Of a stretch of DNA of 64,000 bases, positions 1 to 11,569 are shown piece after piece. Both the position numbers and the translations under genes were made by a program. The notes beneath the pieces were generated by a model, which was not told the DNA's origin, ran no database searches, and worked only from the letters and a program-made list of their open reading frames with translations. Each line of letters opens with the position of its first letter. Position 1 is the stretch's first letter. The stretch lies in the NCBI RefSeq assembly GCF_051014445.1, contig NC_135146.1, positions 3,410,001-3,474,000 on the forward strand, read 5' to 3'. The stretch is from Colletes latitarsis. Lineage: Eukaryota; Arthropoda; Insecta; Hymenoptera; Colletidae.

Positions 1-880
1 TTTTAGAGGATATCACCGGTTAGGTTTGGGTTAGGTCTGGTATTTGCCATCATCTGGCTCATACTTTCGCATTTTTCGCATACTTGTTGGCCAGATCCTG
101 GGCGTTTTCTGGTTTGGATCACGTAGTAATGTGGCACCACACTGCAACAGTGAGTTAAACCTGGATTGAATCTATATTTTAGAGGATAACACCGGTTAGG
201 TCAGGGTTAGGTCTGGTATTTGCCATCATCTGGCTCATACTTTCGCATTATTCGCATACTTGTTGGCCAGATCCTGGGCGTTTTCTGGTTTGTGTCACGT
301 AGTAATGTGGCACCACACTCAAACAGTGAGTTAAACCTGGATTCAATCTATATTTCAGAGGATAACATCTGTTAGGTCAGGGTTAGGTCTGGTATTTGCC
401 GTCGTCTGCCTCATACTATCGCATTTTTCGCATACCTGATGGCCAGGTCCAGGGCGATTTCTGGTTTGGATCACGTAGTAATGTGGTACCAGACTGAAAC
501 AGTGAGTTTATCTTAGATTCAATCTATATTTTAGAGGATAACACCGGTTAGGTCAGGGTTAGGTCTGGTATTTGCCATCATCTGGCTCATACTTTCGCAT
601 TTGTCATATACTTGTTGGCCAGATCCTGGGCGTTTTCTGGTTTGGATCACGTAGTAATGTGGCACCACACTGCAACAGTGAGTTAAACCTGGATTCTATC
701 TATATTTTAGAGGATAACACCGGTTAGGTCAGGGTTAGGTCTGGTATTTGCCAACGTATGCCTCATATTTTCGGATTTTTCGCCAACTTGTTGGCCAGAT
801 TCAGGGCGTTTTCTGGTTTGGATCACGCAGTAATGTGGTACCACACTGAAACAGTGAGTTTATCTTAGATTCAATCTATA
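1..880 (+). repeat. 5-monomer HOR, copy 1 (880 bp)
   Basis: Five distinguishable 176 bp monomers start at 1, 177, 353, 529 and 705. Each has private markers: TATCACC with GGTTTGGG in the first, CATTATTCGC in the second, AACATCTG with CATACCTGATGG in the third, CATTTGTCATATAC in the fourth and CCAACGTATGCC in the fifth. The identical order follows at once in the next 880 bp, which defines a higher-order repeat. This copy may be truncated by the window edge, so the true array of this HOR may extend to the left. Confidence 0.95.
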
Positions 881-1760
881 TTTTAGAGGATATCACCGGT
901 TAGGTTTGGGTTAGGTCTGGTATTTGCCATCATCTGGCTCATACTTTCGCATTTTTCGCATACTTGTTGGCCAGATCCTGGGCGTTTTCTGGTTTGGATC
1001 ACGTAGTAATGTGGCACCACACTGCAACAGTGAGTTAAACCTGGATTGAATCTATATTTTAGAGGATAACACCGGTTAGGTCAGGGTTAGGTCTGGTATT
1101 TGCCATCATCTGGCTCATACTTTCGCATTATTCGCATACTTGTTGGCCAGATCCTGGGCGTTTTCTGGTTTGTGTCACGTAGTAATGTGGCACCACACTC
1201 AAACAGTGAGTTAAACCTGGATTCAATCTATATTTCAGAGGATAACATCTGTTAGGTCAGGGTTAGGTCTGGTATTTGCCGTCGTCTGCCTCATACTTTC
1301 GCATTTTTCGCATACCTGATGGCCAGGTCCAGGGCGATTTCTGGTTTGGATCACGTAGTAATGTGGTACCAGACTGAAACAGTGAGTTTATCTTAGATTC
1401 AATCTATATTTTAGAGGATAACACCTGTTAGGCCAGGGTTAGGTCTGGTATTTGCCATCATCTGGCTCATACTTTCGCATTTGTCATATACTTGTTGGCC
1501 AGATCCTGGGCGTTTTCTGGTTTGGATCACGTAGTAATGTGGCACCACACTGCAACAGTGAGTTAAACCTGGATTCTATCTATATTTTAGAGGATAACAC
1601 CGGTTAGGTCAGGGTTAGGTCTGGTATTTGCCAACGTATGCCTCATATTTTCGGATTTTTCGCCAACTTGTTGGCCAGATTCAGGGCGTTTTCTGGTTTG
1701 GATCACGCAGTAATGTGGTACCACACTGAAACAGTGAGTTTATCTTAGATTCAATCTATA
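881..1760 (+). repeat. 5-monomer HOR, copy 2 (880 bp)
   Basis: This is a base-for-base copy of 1-880 apart from three substitutions found by line-by-line comparison: A418 to T1298, G546 to T1426 and T553 to C1433. That is about 99.7 percent identity, pointing to a recent duplication or recent homogenisation. After 1760 the order changes, so only two copies are seen. Confidence 0.95.
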
Positions 1761-2410
1761 TTTTAGAGGATAACACCGGTTAGGTCAGGGTTAGGTCTGG
1801 TGTTTGCCATCATCTGGCACATACTTTCGCATTTTTCGCATACTTGATGGCCAGATCCAGGGCGATTTCTGGTTTGGATCACGTAGTAATGTGGTACCAC
1901 ACTGAAACAGTGAGTTAATCCTGGATTCGATCTATATATTAGAGGGTAACACTGGTTAGGTTTGGGTTAGGTCTGGTATTTGCCATCATCTGGCTCATAC
2001 TTTCGCATTTTTCATATACTTGTTGGCCAGATCCTGGGCGTTTTCTGGTTTGGATCACGGAGTAATGTGGCACCACACTGCAACAGTGAGTTAAACCTGG
2101 GTTCAATCTATATTTTAGAGGATAACACCGGTTAGGTCAGGGTTAGGTCTGGTATTTGCCATCATCTGGCCCATACTTTCGCATTCTTCGCATACTTGTT
2201 GGTCAGATCCTGGGCGTTTTCTGGTTTCGGTCATGTAGTAATGTGGTACCACACTGCAACAGTGAGTTAAACCTGGATTCAATCTATATTTTAGAGGATA
2301 TCACCGGTTAGGTTTGGGTTAGGTCTGGTATTTGCCATCATCTGGCGCATACTTTCGCATTTTTCGCATACTTGTTGGCCAGATCCTGGGCGTTTTCTGG
2401 TTTGTATCAC
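1761..2410 (+). repeat. Linking satellite monomers
   Basis: About four monomers (starts 1761, 1937, 2113, 2289) lie between two HOR domains. The stretch from about 1990 to 2470 resembles 10618-11098 at an offset of about 8628 bp, sharing CTGGGTTCAATC, CGCATTCTTCGC and CTGGCGCATAC. It therefore looks like a relic of block A-type material. Nothing other than satellite is present. Confidence 0.8.
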
Positions 2411-4122
2411 GTAGTAATGTGGCACCACACTGCAACAGTGAGTTAAACCAGGATTGAAACTATATTTTAGAGAATAACACCGGTTAGGTCAGGGTTAGGT
2501 CTGGTATTTGCCATCATCTGGCTCATACTTTCGCATTATTCGCATACTTGTTGGCCAGATCCTGGGCGTTTTCTGGTTTGTGTCACGTAGTAATGAGGCA
2601 CCACACTGCAACAGTGAGTTAAACCAGGATTGAAACTATATTTTAGAGGATAACACCGGTTAGGTCAGGGTTAGGTCTGGTATTTGCCATCGTCTGCCTC
2701 AAATTTTCGCATTTTTCGCATACTGGATGGCCAGATCCAGGGCGATATCTGGTTTGGATCACGTAGTAATGTGGCACCACACTGCAACAGTGAGTTAAAC
2801 CTGGATTCACTCTATATTTTAGAGAATAACACCGGTTAGGTCAGGGTTAGGTCTGGTATTTGCCATCATCTGGCTCATGCTATCGCATTTTTCATGTACT
2901 TGTTGGCCACATCCTGACCGTTTTCTGGTTTGGATCACATAGTAATGTGGCACCACACTCAAACAGTGAGTTAAACCTGGAGTCTATCTATATTTTAGAG
3001 GATAACACCGGTTAGGTCAGGGTTAGGTCTGGTATTTGCCATCATCTGGCTCATACTTTCGCATTTTTCATATACTTATTGGCCAGATCCTGGGCGTTTT
3101 ATGGTTTGGATCACGTAGTAATGTGGCACCTAACTCAAACAGTGAGTTAATCCTGGATTCGATCTATATATTAGAGGGTAACACCGGTTAGGTTTGGGTT
3201 AGGTCTGGTATTTGCCATCGTCTGCCTCATACTTTCTCATTTTTCGCATACTTATTGGCCAGGTTGCGGGGGTTTTTCTGGTTTGGATCACGTAGTAATG
3301 TAGAACCACTCTGATACAGTGAGTTAAACCTGGATTAAATCTATATTTTAGAGGATAACACCGGTTAGGTCAGGGTTAGGTCTGGTATTTACCATCATCT
3401 GGCCCATACTTTCGCATTTTTCGCATACTTGTTAGTCAGATCCTGGGCGTTCTCTGGTTTGGGTCATGTAGTAATGTGGTACAACACTGCAACAGTGAGT
3501 TAAACCTGGATTCAATCTATATTTTAGAGGATAACACCGGTTAGGTCACGGTTAGGTCTGGTATTTGCCATCATCTGGCTCATACTTTCGCATTATTCGC
3601 ATACTTGTTGGCCAGATCCTGGGCGTTCTCTGGTTTGGATCACGTAGTAATGTAGAACCACTCTGAAACAGTGAGTTAAACCTGGATTAAATCTATATTT
3701 TAGGGGATATCACCGGTTAGGTTTGGGTTAGGTCTGGTATTTGCCATCATCTGGCTCATACTTTCGCATTTTTCGCATACTTGTTGGCCAGATCCTGGGC
3801 GTTTTCTGGTTTGTGTCACGTAGTAATGTGGCACCACACTCAAACAGTGAGTTAAACCTGGATTCAATCTATATTTCAGAGGATAACACCGGTTAGGTCA
3901 GGGTTGGGTCTGGTATTTGCCATCGTCTGCCTCATACTTTCGCATTTTTCGCATACTTGATGGTCAGATCCAGGGCGATTTCTGGTTTGGATCACGTAGT
4001 AATGTGGTACCACACTGAAACAGTGAGTTAATCCTGGATTCGATCTATATACTAGAGGGTAACACTGGTTAGGTTTGGGTTAGGTCTGGTATTTGCCATC
4101 ATCTGGCTCATACTTTCGCATT
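2411..4122 (+). repeat. 14-monomer repeat, copy 1
   Basis: This segment matches 4876-6587 at a constant offset of 2465 bp, which is 14 monomers with one of 177 bp. Diagnostic private features shared by both copies are TAATGAGGCACC, CATGTACTTG with CATCCTGACCG, GTTTTATGG with CACCTAACTC, and a monomer with GCGGGGGTTTTTC that carries the extra base. A few substitutions separate the copies, for example GCGATATC versus GCGATTTC. Confidence 0.92.
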
Positions 4123-4875
4123 ATTCGCATACTTGTTGGCCAGATCCTGGGCGTTCTCTGGTTTGGATCACGTAGTAATGTAGAACCACTCTGAAACAGT
4201 GAGTTAAACCTGGATTAAATCTATATTTTAGAGGATAACACCGGTTAGGTCAGGGTTAGGTCTGGTATTTACCATCATCTGGCCCATACTTTCGCATTTT
4301 TCGCATACTTGTTAGTCAGATCCTGGGCGTTCTCTGGTTTGGGTCATGTAGTAATGTGGTACAACACTGCAACAGTGAGTTAAACCTGGATTAAATCTAT
4401 ATTTTAGAGGATAACACCGGTTAGGTCAGGGTTAGGTCTGGTATTTACCATCATCTGGCCCATACTTTCGCATTTTTCGCATACTTGTTAGTCAGATCCT
4501 GGGCGTTTTCTGGTTTGTATCACGTAGTAATGTGGCACCACACTGCAACAGTGAGTTAAACCAGGATTGAAACTATATTTTAGAGAATAACACCGGTTAG
4601 GTCAGGGTTAGGTCTGGTATTTGCCATCATCTGGCTCATACTTTCGCATTATTCGCATACTTGTTGGCCAGATCCTGGGCGTTTTCTGGTTTCGGGCATG
4701 TAGTAATGTGGTACCACACTGCAACAGTGAGATAAACCTGGATTCAATCTATATTTTAGAGGATATCACTGGTTAGGTTTGGGTTAGGTCTGGTATTTGC
4801 CATCATCTGGCTCATACTTTCGCATTTTTCATATACTTGTTGGCCAGATCCTGGGCGTTTTCTGGTTTGGATCAC
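4123..4875 (+). repeat. Monomers between the 14-mer copies
   Basis: About four monomers complete the 2465 bp period. The segment beginning at 4121 repeats material 528 bp upstream (three monomers, CATTATTCGC with GTTCTCTGG). Two successive units (starts 4226 and 4402) both carry TATTTACCATCATCTGGCCC and TTAGTCAG and resemble the unit at 3346, so a local one-monomer duplication is likely. Only satellite is present. Confidence 0.8.
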
Positions 4876-6587
4876 GGAGTAATGTGGCACCACACTGCAA
4901 CAGTGAGTTAAACCAGGATTGAAACTATATTTTAGAGAATAACACCGGTTAGGTCAGGGTTAGGTCTGGTATTTGCCATCATCTGGCTCATACTTTCGCA
5001 TTATTCGCATACTTGTTGGCCAGATCCTGGGCGTTTTCTGGTTTGTGTCACGTAGTAATGAGGCACCACACTGCAACAGTGAGTTAAACCAGGATTGAAA
5101 CTATATTTTAGAGGATAACACCGGTTAGGTCAGGGTTAGGTCTGGTATTTGCCATCGTCTGCCTCAAATTTTCGCATTTTTCGCATACTGGATGGCCAGA
5201 TCCAGGGCGATTTCTGGTTTGGATCACGTAGTAATGTGGCACCACACTGCAACAGTGAGTTAAACCTGGATTCACTCTATATTTTAGAGAATAACACCGG
5301 TTAGGTCAGGGTTAGGTCTGGTATTTGCCATCATCTGGCTCATGCTATCGCATTTTTCATGTACTTGTTGGCCACATCCTGACCGTTTTCTGGTTTGGAT
5401 CACATAGTAATGTGGCACCACACTCAAACAGTGAGTTAAACCTGGAGTCTATCTATATTTTAGAGGATAACACCGGTTAGGTCAGGGTTAGGTCTGGTAT
5501 TTGCCATCATCTGGCTCATACTTTCGCATTTTTCATATACTTATTGGCCAGATCCTGGGCGTTTTATGGTTTGGATCACGTAGTAATGTGGCACCTAACT
5601 CAAACAGTGAGTTAATCCTGGATTCGATCTATATATTAGAGGGTAACACCGGTTAGGTTTGGGTTAGGTCTGGTATTTGCCATCGTCTGCCTCATACTTT
5701 CTCATTTTTCGCATACTTATTGGCCAGGTTGCGGGGGTTTTTCTGGTTTGGATCACGTAGTAATGTAGAACCACTCTGATACAGTGAGTTAAACCTGGAT
5801 TAAATCTATATTTTAGAGGATAACACCGGTTAGGTCAGGGTTAGGTCTGGTATTTACCATCATCTGGCCCATACTTTCGCATTTTTCGCATACTTGTTAG
5901 TCAGATCCTGGGCGTTCTCTGGTTTGGGTCATGTAGTAATGTGGTACAACACTGCAACAGTGAGTTAAACCTGGATTCAATCTATATTTTAGAGGATAAC
6001 ACCGGTTAGGTCACGGTTAGGTCTGGTATTTGCCATCATCTGGCTCATACTTTCGCATTATTCGCATACTTGTTGGCCAGATCCTGGGCGTTCTCTGGTT
6101 TGGATCACGTAGTAATGTAGAACCACTCTGAAACAGTGAGTTAAACCTGGATTAAATCTATATTTTAGGGGATATCACCGGTTAGGTTTGGGTTAGGTCT
6201 GGTATTTGCCATCATCTGGCTCATACTTTCGCATTTTTCGCATACTTGTTGGCCAGATCCTGGGCGTTTTCTGGTTTGTGTCACGTAGTAATGTGGCACC
6301 ACACTCAAACAGTGAGTTAAACCTGGATTCAATCTATATTTCAGAGGATAACACCGGTTAGGTCAGGGTTGGGTCTGGTATTTGCCATCGTCTGCCTCAT
6401 ACTTTCGCATTTTTCGCATACTTGATGGTCAGATCCAGGGCGATTTCTGGTTTGGATCACGTAGTAATGTGGTACCACACTGAAACAGTGAGTTAATCCT
6501 GGATTCGATCTATATACTAGAGGGTAACACTGGTTAGGTTTGGGTTAGGTCTGGTATTTGCCATCATCTGGCTCATACTTTCGCATT
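4876..6587 (+). repeat. 14-monomer repeat, copy 2
   Basis: Second copy of 2411-4122 at offset 2465 bp with the same private markers in the same order, including the 177 bp monomer. Homology stops where this copy reads CATTTTTCATATAC and copy 1 reads CATTATTCGCATAC (6588 versus 4123). Its right part takes part in the 6-monomer duplication described next. Confidence 0.92.
5531..6587 (+). repeat. 6-monomer tandem duplication, copy 1 (1057 bp)
   Basis: Positions 5531-6599 match 6588-7656 at offset 1057 bp (six monomers, one of 177 bp). The overlap at the junction is the expected form for a direct tandem duplication. The unit begins with CATATACTTATTGG and GTTTTATGG and includes the GCGGGGG monomer. 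Confidence 0.9.
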
Positions 6588-7656
6588 TTTCATATACTTA
6601 TTGGCCAGATCCTGGGCGTTTTATGGTTTGGATCACGTAGTAATGTGGCACCACACTCAAACAGTGAGTTAATCCTGGATTCGATCTATATATTAGAGGG
6701 TAACACCGGTTAGGTTTGGGTTAGGTCTGGTATTTGCCATCGTCTGCCTCATACTTTCTCATTTTTCGCAAACTTATTGGCCAGGTTGTGGGGGTTTTTC
6801 TGGTTTGGATCACGTAGTAATGTAGAACCACTCTGAAACAGTGAGTTAAACCTGGATTAAATCTATATTTTAGAGGATAACACCGGTTAGGTCAGGGTTA
6901 GGTCTGGTATTTACCATCATCTGGCCCATACTTTCGCATTTTTCGCATACTTGTTAGTCAGATCCTGGGCGTTCTCTGGTTTGGGTCATGTAGTAATGTG
7001 GTACAACACTGCAACAGTGAGTTAAACCTTGATTCAATCTATATTTTAGAGGATAACACCGGTTAGGTCACGGTTAGGTCTGGTATTTGCCATCATCTGG
7101 CTCATACTTTCGCATTATTCGCATACTTGTTGGCCAGATCCTGGGCGTTCTCTGGTTTGGATCACGTAGTAATGTAGAACCACTCTGAAACAGTGAGTTA
7201 AACCTGGATTAAATCTATATTTTAGGGGATATCACCGGTTAGGTTTGGGTTAGGTCTGGCATTTGCCATCATCTGGCTCATACTTTCGCATTTTTCGCAT
7301 ACTTGTTGGCCAGATCCTGGGCGTTTTCTGGTTTGTGTCACGTAGTAATGTGGCACCACACTCAAACAGTGAGTTAAACCTGGATTCAATCTATATTTCA
7401 GAGGATAACACCGGTTAGGTCAGGGTTAGGTCTGGTATTTGCCATCGTCTGCCTCATACTTTCGCATTTTTCGCATACTTGATGGCCAGATCCAGGGCGA
7501 TTTCTGGATTGGATCACGTAGTAATGTGGTATCACACTGAAACAGTGAGTTAATCCTGGATTCGATCTATATACTAGAGGGTAACACTGGTTAGGTTTGG
7601 GTTAGGTCTGGTATTTGCCATCATCTGGCTCATACTTTCGCATTTTTCATATACTT
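6588..7656 (+). repeat. 6-monomer tandem duplication, copy 2
   Basis: Copy of 5531-6599 with roughly ten substitutions by eye, including CCTAACTC to CCACACTC, GCATACTT to GCAAACTT, GCGGGGG to GTGGGGG, GGGTTGGG to GGGTTAGG and GGTACCACAC to GGTATCACAC. Identity is therefore about 99 percent. This duplication is older than the 5-mer pair at 1-1760, or has been less well homogenised. Confidence 0.88.
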
Positions 7657-9359
7657 GTTGGCCAGATCCTGGGCGTTTTCTGGATTGGATCACGTAGTAA
7701 TGTGGCGCCACACTCAAACAGTGAGTTAAACCTGGATTCAATCTATATTTCAGAGGATAACACCGGTTAGGTCAGGGTTAGGTCTGGTATTTGCCATCGT
7801 CTGCCTCATACTTTCGCATTTTTCGCATACTTGATGGCCAGATCCAGGGCGATTTCTGGTTTGGATCACGTAGTAATGTAGAACCACTCTGATACAGTGA
7901 GTTAAACCTGGATTAAATCAATATTTTAGAGGATAACACCGGTTAGGTCAGGGTTAGGTCTGGTATTTACCATCATCTGGCCCATACTTTCGCATTTTTC
8001 GTATACTTGTTAGTCAGATCCTGCGCGTTTTCTGGTTTGGGTCATGTAGTAATGTGGTACAACACTGCAACAGTGAGTTAAACCTGGATTCAATCTATAT
8101 TTTAGAGGATAACACCGGTTAGGTCAGGGTTAGGTCTGGTATTTGCCATCATCTGGCTCATACTTTCGCATTATTCGCATACTTGTTGGCCAGATCCTGG
8201 GCGTTTTCTGGTTTGGATCACGTAGTAATGTAGAACCACTATGAAACAGTGAGTTAAACCTGGATTAAATCTATATATTAGGGGATATCACCGGTTAGGT
8301 TTGGGTTAGGTCTGGTATTTGCCATCATCTGGCTCATACTTTCGCATTTTTCGCATACTTGTTGGCCAGATCCTGGGCGTTTTCTGGTTTGGATCACGTA
8401 GTAATGTGGCACCACACTGCAACAGTGAGTTAAACCTGGATTGAATCTATATTTTAGAGGATAACACCGGTTAGGTCAGGGTTAGGTCTGGTATTTGCCA
8501 TCATCTGGCTCATACTTTCGCATTATTCGCATACTTGTTGGCCAGATCCTGGGCGTTTTCTGGTTTGTGTCACGTAGTAATGTGGCACCACACTCAAACA
8601 GTGAGTTAAACCTGGATTCAACCTATATTTCAGAGGATAACACCGGTTAGGTCAGGGTTAGGTCTGGTATTTGCCATCGTCTGCCTCATACTTTCGCATT
8701 TTTCGCATACTTGATGGCCAGATCCAGGGCGATTTCTGGTTTGGATCACGTAGTAATGTGGTACCACACTGAAACAGTGAGTTAATCCTGGATTCGATCT
8801 ATATATTAGAGGGTAACACTGGTTAGGTTTGGGTTAGGTCTGGTATTTGCCATCATCTGGCTCATACTTTCGCATTTTTCATATACTTGTTGGCCAGATC
8901 CTGGGCGTTTTCTGGATTGGATCACGTAGTAATATGGCGCCACACTCAAACAGTGAGTTAAACCTGGATTCAATCTATATTTCAGAGGATAACACCGGTT
9001 AGGTCTGGGTTAGGTCTGGTATTTGCAATCATCTGGCTCGTACTTTCGCATTTTTCATATACTTGTTGGCCAGATCCTGGGCGTTTTCTGGTTTGGATCA
9101 CGCAGTAATATGGCACCACACTCAAACAGTGAGTTAATCCTGGATTCGATCTATATGTTAGAGGATAACACCGGTTAGGTTTGGGTTAGGTCTGGTATTT
9201 GCCATCGTCTGCCTCATACTTTCTCATTTTTCGCATACTCATTGGCCAGGCTGCGGGGGTTTTTCTGGTTTGGATCACGTAGTAATGTGTTTCCACACTG
9301 CATCAGAGAGTTAAACCTGGATACAATCTATATTTTAGAGGATAACACCGGTTAGGTCA
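7657..9359 (+). repeat. Mosaic satellite monomers
   Basis: About ten monomers draw their markers from both flanks. A unit with TCTGGATTGG and TGGCGCCACACTC near 7680 returns near 8911 (offset about 1232 bp, seven monomers). The 8281-8640 part resembles the 5-mer HOR at the left edge (TATCACC with GGTTTGGG, then CATTATTCGC). The unit at about 9157-9332 has GGCTGCGGGGGTTTTTC and GTGTTTCCACACTGCATCAGAGAG. No single clean HOR order was found. Confidence 0.8.
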
Positions 9360-10586
9360 GGGTTAGGTCTGGTATTTGCCATCATCTGGCTCATACTTTC
9401 GCATTTTTCGCATACTTGTTGGCCAGATCCTGGGCGTTTTCTGGTTTGGAGCACGTAGTAATGTAGAACCATTCTGAAACAGTGAGTTAAACCTGGATTA
9501 AATCTATATTTTAGAGGATAACACCGGTTAGGTCAGGGTTAGGTCTGGTATTTACCATAATCTGGCCCATACTTTCGCATTTTTCGCATACTTGTTGGTC
9601 AGATCCTGGGCGTTTTCTGGTTTGGGTCATGTAGTAATGTGGTACATCACTGCAGCAGTGAGCTAAACCTGGATTCAATCTATATTTTAGAGGATATCAC
9701 CGGTTAGGTTTGGGTTAGGTCTGGTATTTGCCATCATCTGGCTCATACTTTCGCATTTTTCGCATACTTGTTGGTCAGATCCTGGGCGTTTTCCAGTTTG
9801 GGTCATGTAGTAATGTGGTACATCACTGCAGCAGTGAGCTAAACCTGGATTCAATCTATATTTTAGAGGATATCACCGGTTAGGTTTGGGTTAGGTCTGG
9901 TATTTGCCATCATCTGGCTCATACTTTCGCATTTTTCGCATACTTGTTGGCCAGATCCTGGGCGTTTTCTGGTTTGGATCACGTAGTAATGTAGAACCAC
10001 TCTGAAACAGTGAGTTAAACCTGGATTAAATCTATATTTTAGAGGATAACACCGGTTAGGTCAGGGTTAGGTCTGGTATTTACCATAATCTGGCAAATAC
10101 TTTCGCATTTTTCGCATACTTGTTGGTCAGATCCTGGGCGTTTTCTGGTTTCGGTCATGTAGTAATGTGGTACATCACTGCAACAGTGAGCTAAACCTGG
10201 ATTCAATCTATATTTTAGAGGATATCACCGGTTAGGTTTGGGTTAGGTCTGGTATTTGCCATCATCTGGCTCATACTTTCGCATTTTTCATATACTTGTT
10301 GGCCAGATCCTGGGCGTTTTCTGGATTGGATCACGTAGTAATGTGGCGCCACACTCAAACAGTGAGTTAAACCTGGATTCAATCTATATTTCAGACGATA
10401 ACTCCGGTTAGATCAGGGTCAGGTCTGGTATTTGCCATCATCTGGCTCATGCTTTGGCATTTTTCATATACTTGTTGGCCAGATCCTGGGCGTTTTCTGG
10501 ATTGGATCACATAGTAATGTGGCACCACACTCAAACAGTGAGTTAAACCTGGATTCAATCTATATTTCAGAGGATAACACAGGTGA

Positions 10587-10599
10587 GGTTAGGGTTAGG
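10587..10599 (+). other. Perfect TTAGGG-type telomere core in a monomer
   Basis: In this monomer the G-tract module reads GGTTAGGGTTAGG, which contains TTAGGGTTA, a full match to the YTAGGGTTR core known for vertebrate TRF1/TRF2 Myb domains. The usual monomer has TCAGGGTTA or TTTGGGTTA, one base off. Identical cores lie at 20255-20267 and 20607-20619. Binding in this organism is unknown. Confidence 0.7.
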
Positions 10600-11569
10600 T
10601 CTGGTATTTGCCATCATCTGGCTCATACTTTCGCATTTTTCATATACTTGTCGGCCAGATCCTGGGCGTTTTCTGGTTTGGATCACGGAGTAATGTGGCA
10701 CCACACTGCAACAGTGAGTTAAACCTGGGTTCAATCTATATTTTAGAGGATAACACCGGTTAGGTCAGGGTTAGGTCTGGTATTTGCCATCATCTGGCTC
10801 ATACTATCGCATTCTTCGCATACTTGTTGGTCAGATCCTGGGCGTTTTCTGGTTTGGGTCATGTAGTAATGTGGTACCACACTGCAACAGTGAGTTAAAC
10901 CTGGATTCAACCTATATTTTAGAGGATATCACCGGTTAGGTTTGGGTTAGGTCTGGTATTTGCCATCATCTGGCGCATACTTTCGCATTTTTCGCATACT
11001 TGTTGGCCAGATCCTGGGCGTTTTCTGGTTTGTGTCACGTAGTAATGTGGCACCACACTCAAACAGTGAGTTAAACCTGGATTGAATCTATATTTTAGAG
11101 GATAACACCGGTTAGGTCAGGGTTAGGTCTGGTATTTGCCATCATCTGGCTCATACTTTCGCATTATTCGCATACTTGTTGGCCAGATCCTGGGCGTTTT
11201 CTGGATTGTGTCACGTAGTAATGTGGCACCACACTCAAACAGTGAGTTAAACCTGGATTCAATCTATATTTCAGAGGATAACACCGGTTAGGTCAGGGTT
11301 AGGTCTGGTATTTGCCATCGTCTGCCTCATACTTTCGCATTTTTCGCATACTTGATGGCCAGATCCAGGGCGATTTCTGGTTTGGATCACGTAGTAATGT
11401 AGAACCACTCTGAAGCAGTGAGTTAAACCTGGATTAAATCTATATTTTAGAGGATAACACCGGTTAGGTCAGGGTTAGGTCTGGTATTTACCATCATCTG
11501 GCCCATACTTTCGCATTTTTCGCATACTTGTTAGTCAGATCCTGGGCGATTTCTGGTTTGGATCACGTA

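Noticed and set aside
169..182. TATA box (TATATTTTAG) as a satellite promoter
   Set aside because: It is an A/T-rich segment present in every monomer, with no initiator or other element to support transcription from it.
1..1760. CRISPR array
   Set aside because: There are no short repeats with unique spacers; the whole 176 bp unit is repeated, and nothing resembling cas genes is present.
1920..1945. Pol III B box on the minus strand (AGATCGAATCC)
   Set aside because: Two of eleven positions mismatch, most monomers have AGATTGAATCC, and no A box sits at the right distance. A tRNA or SINE origin is not supported.
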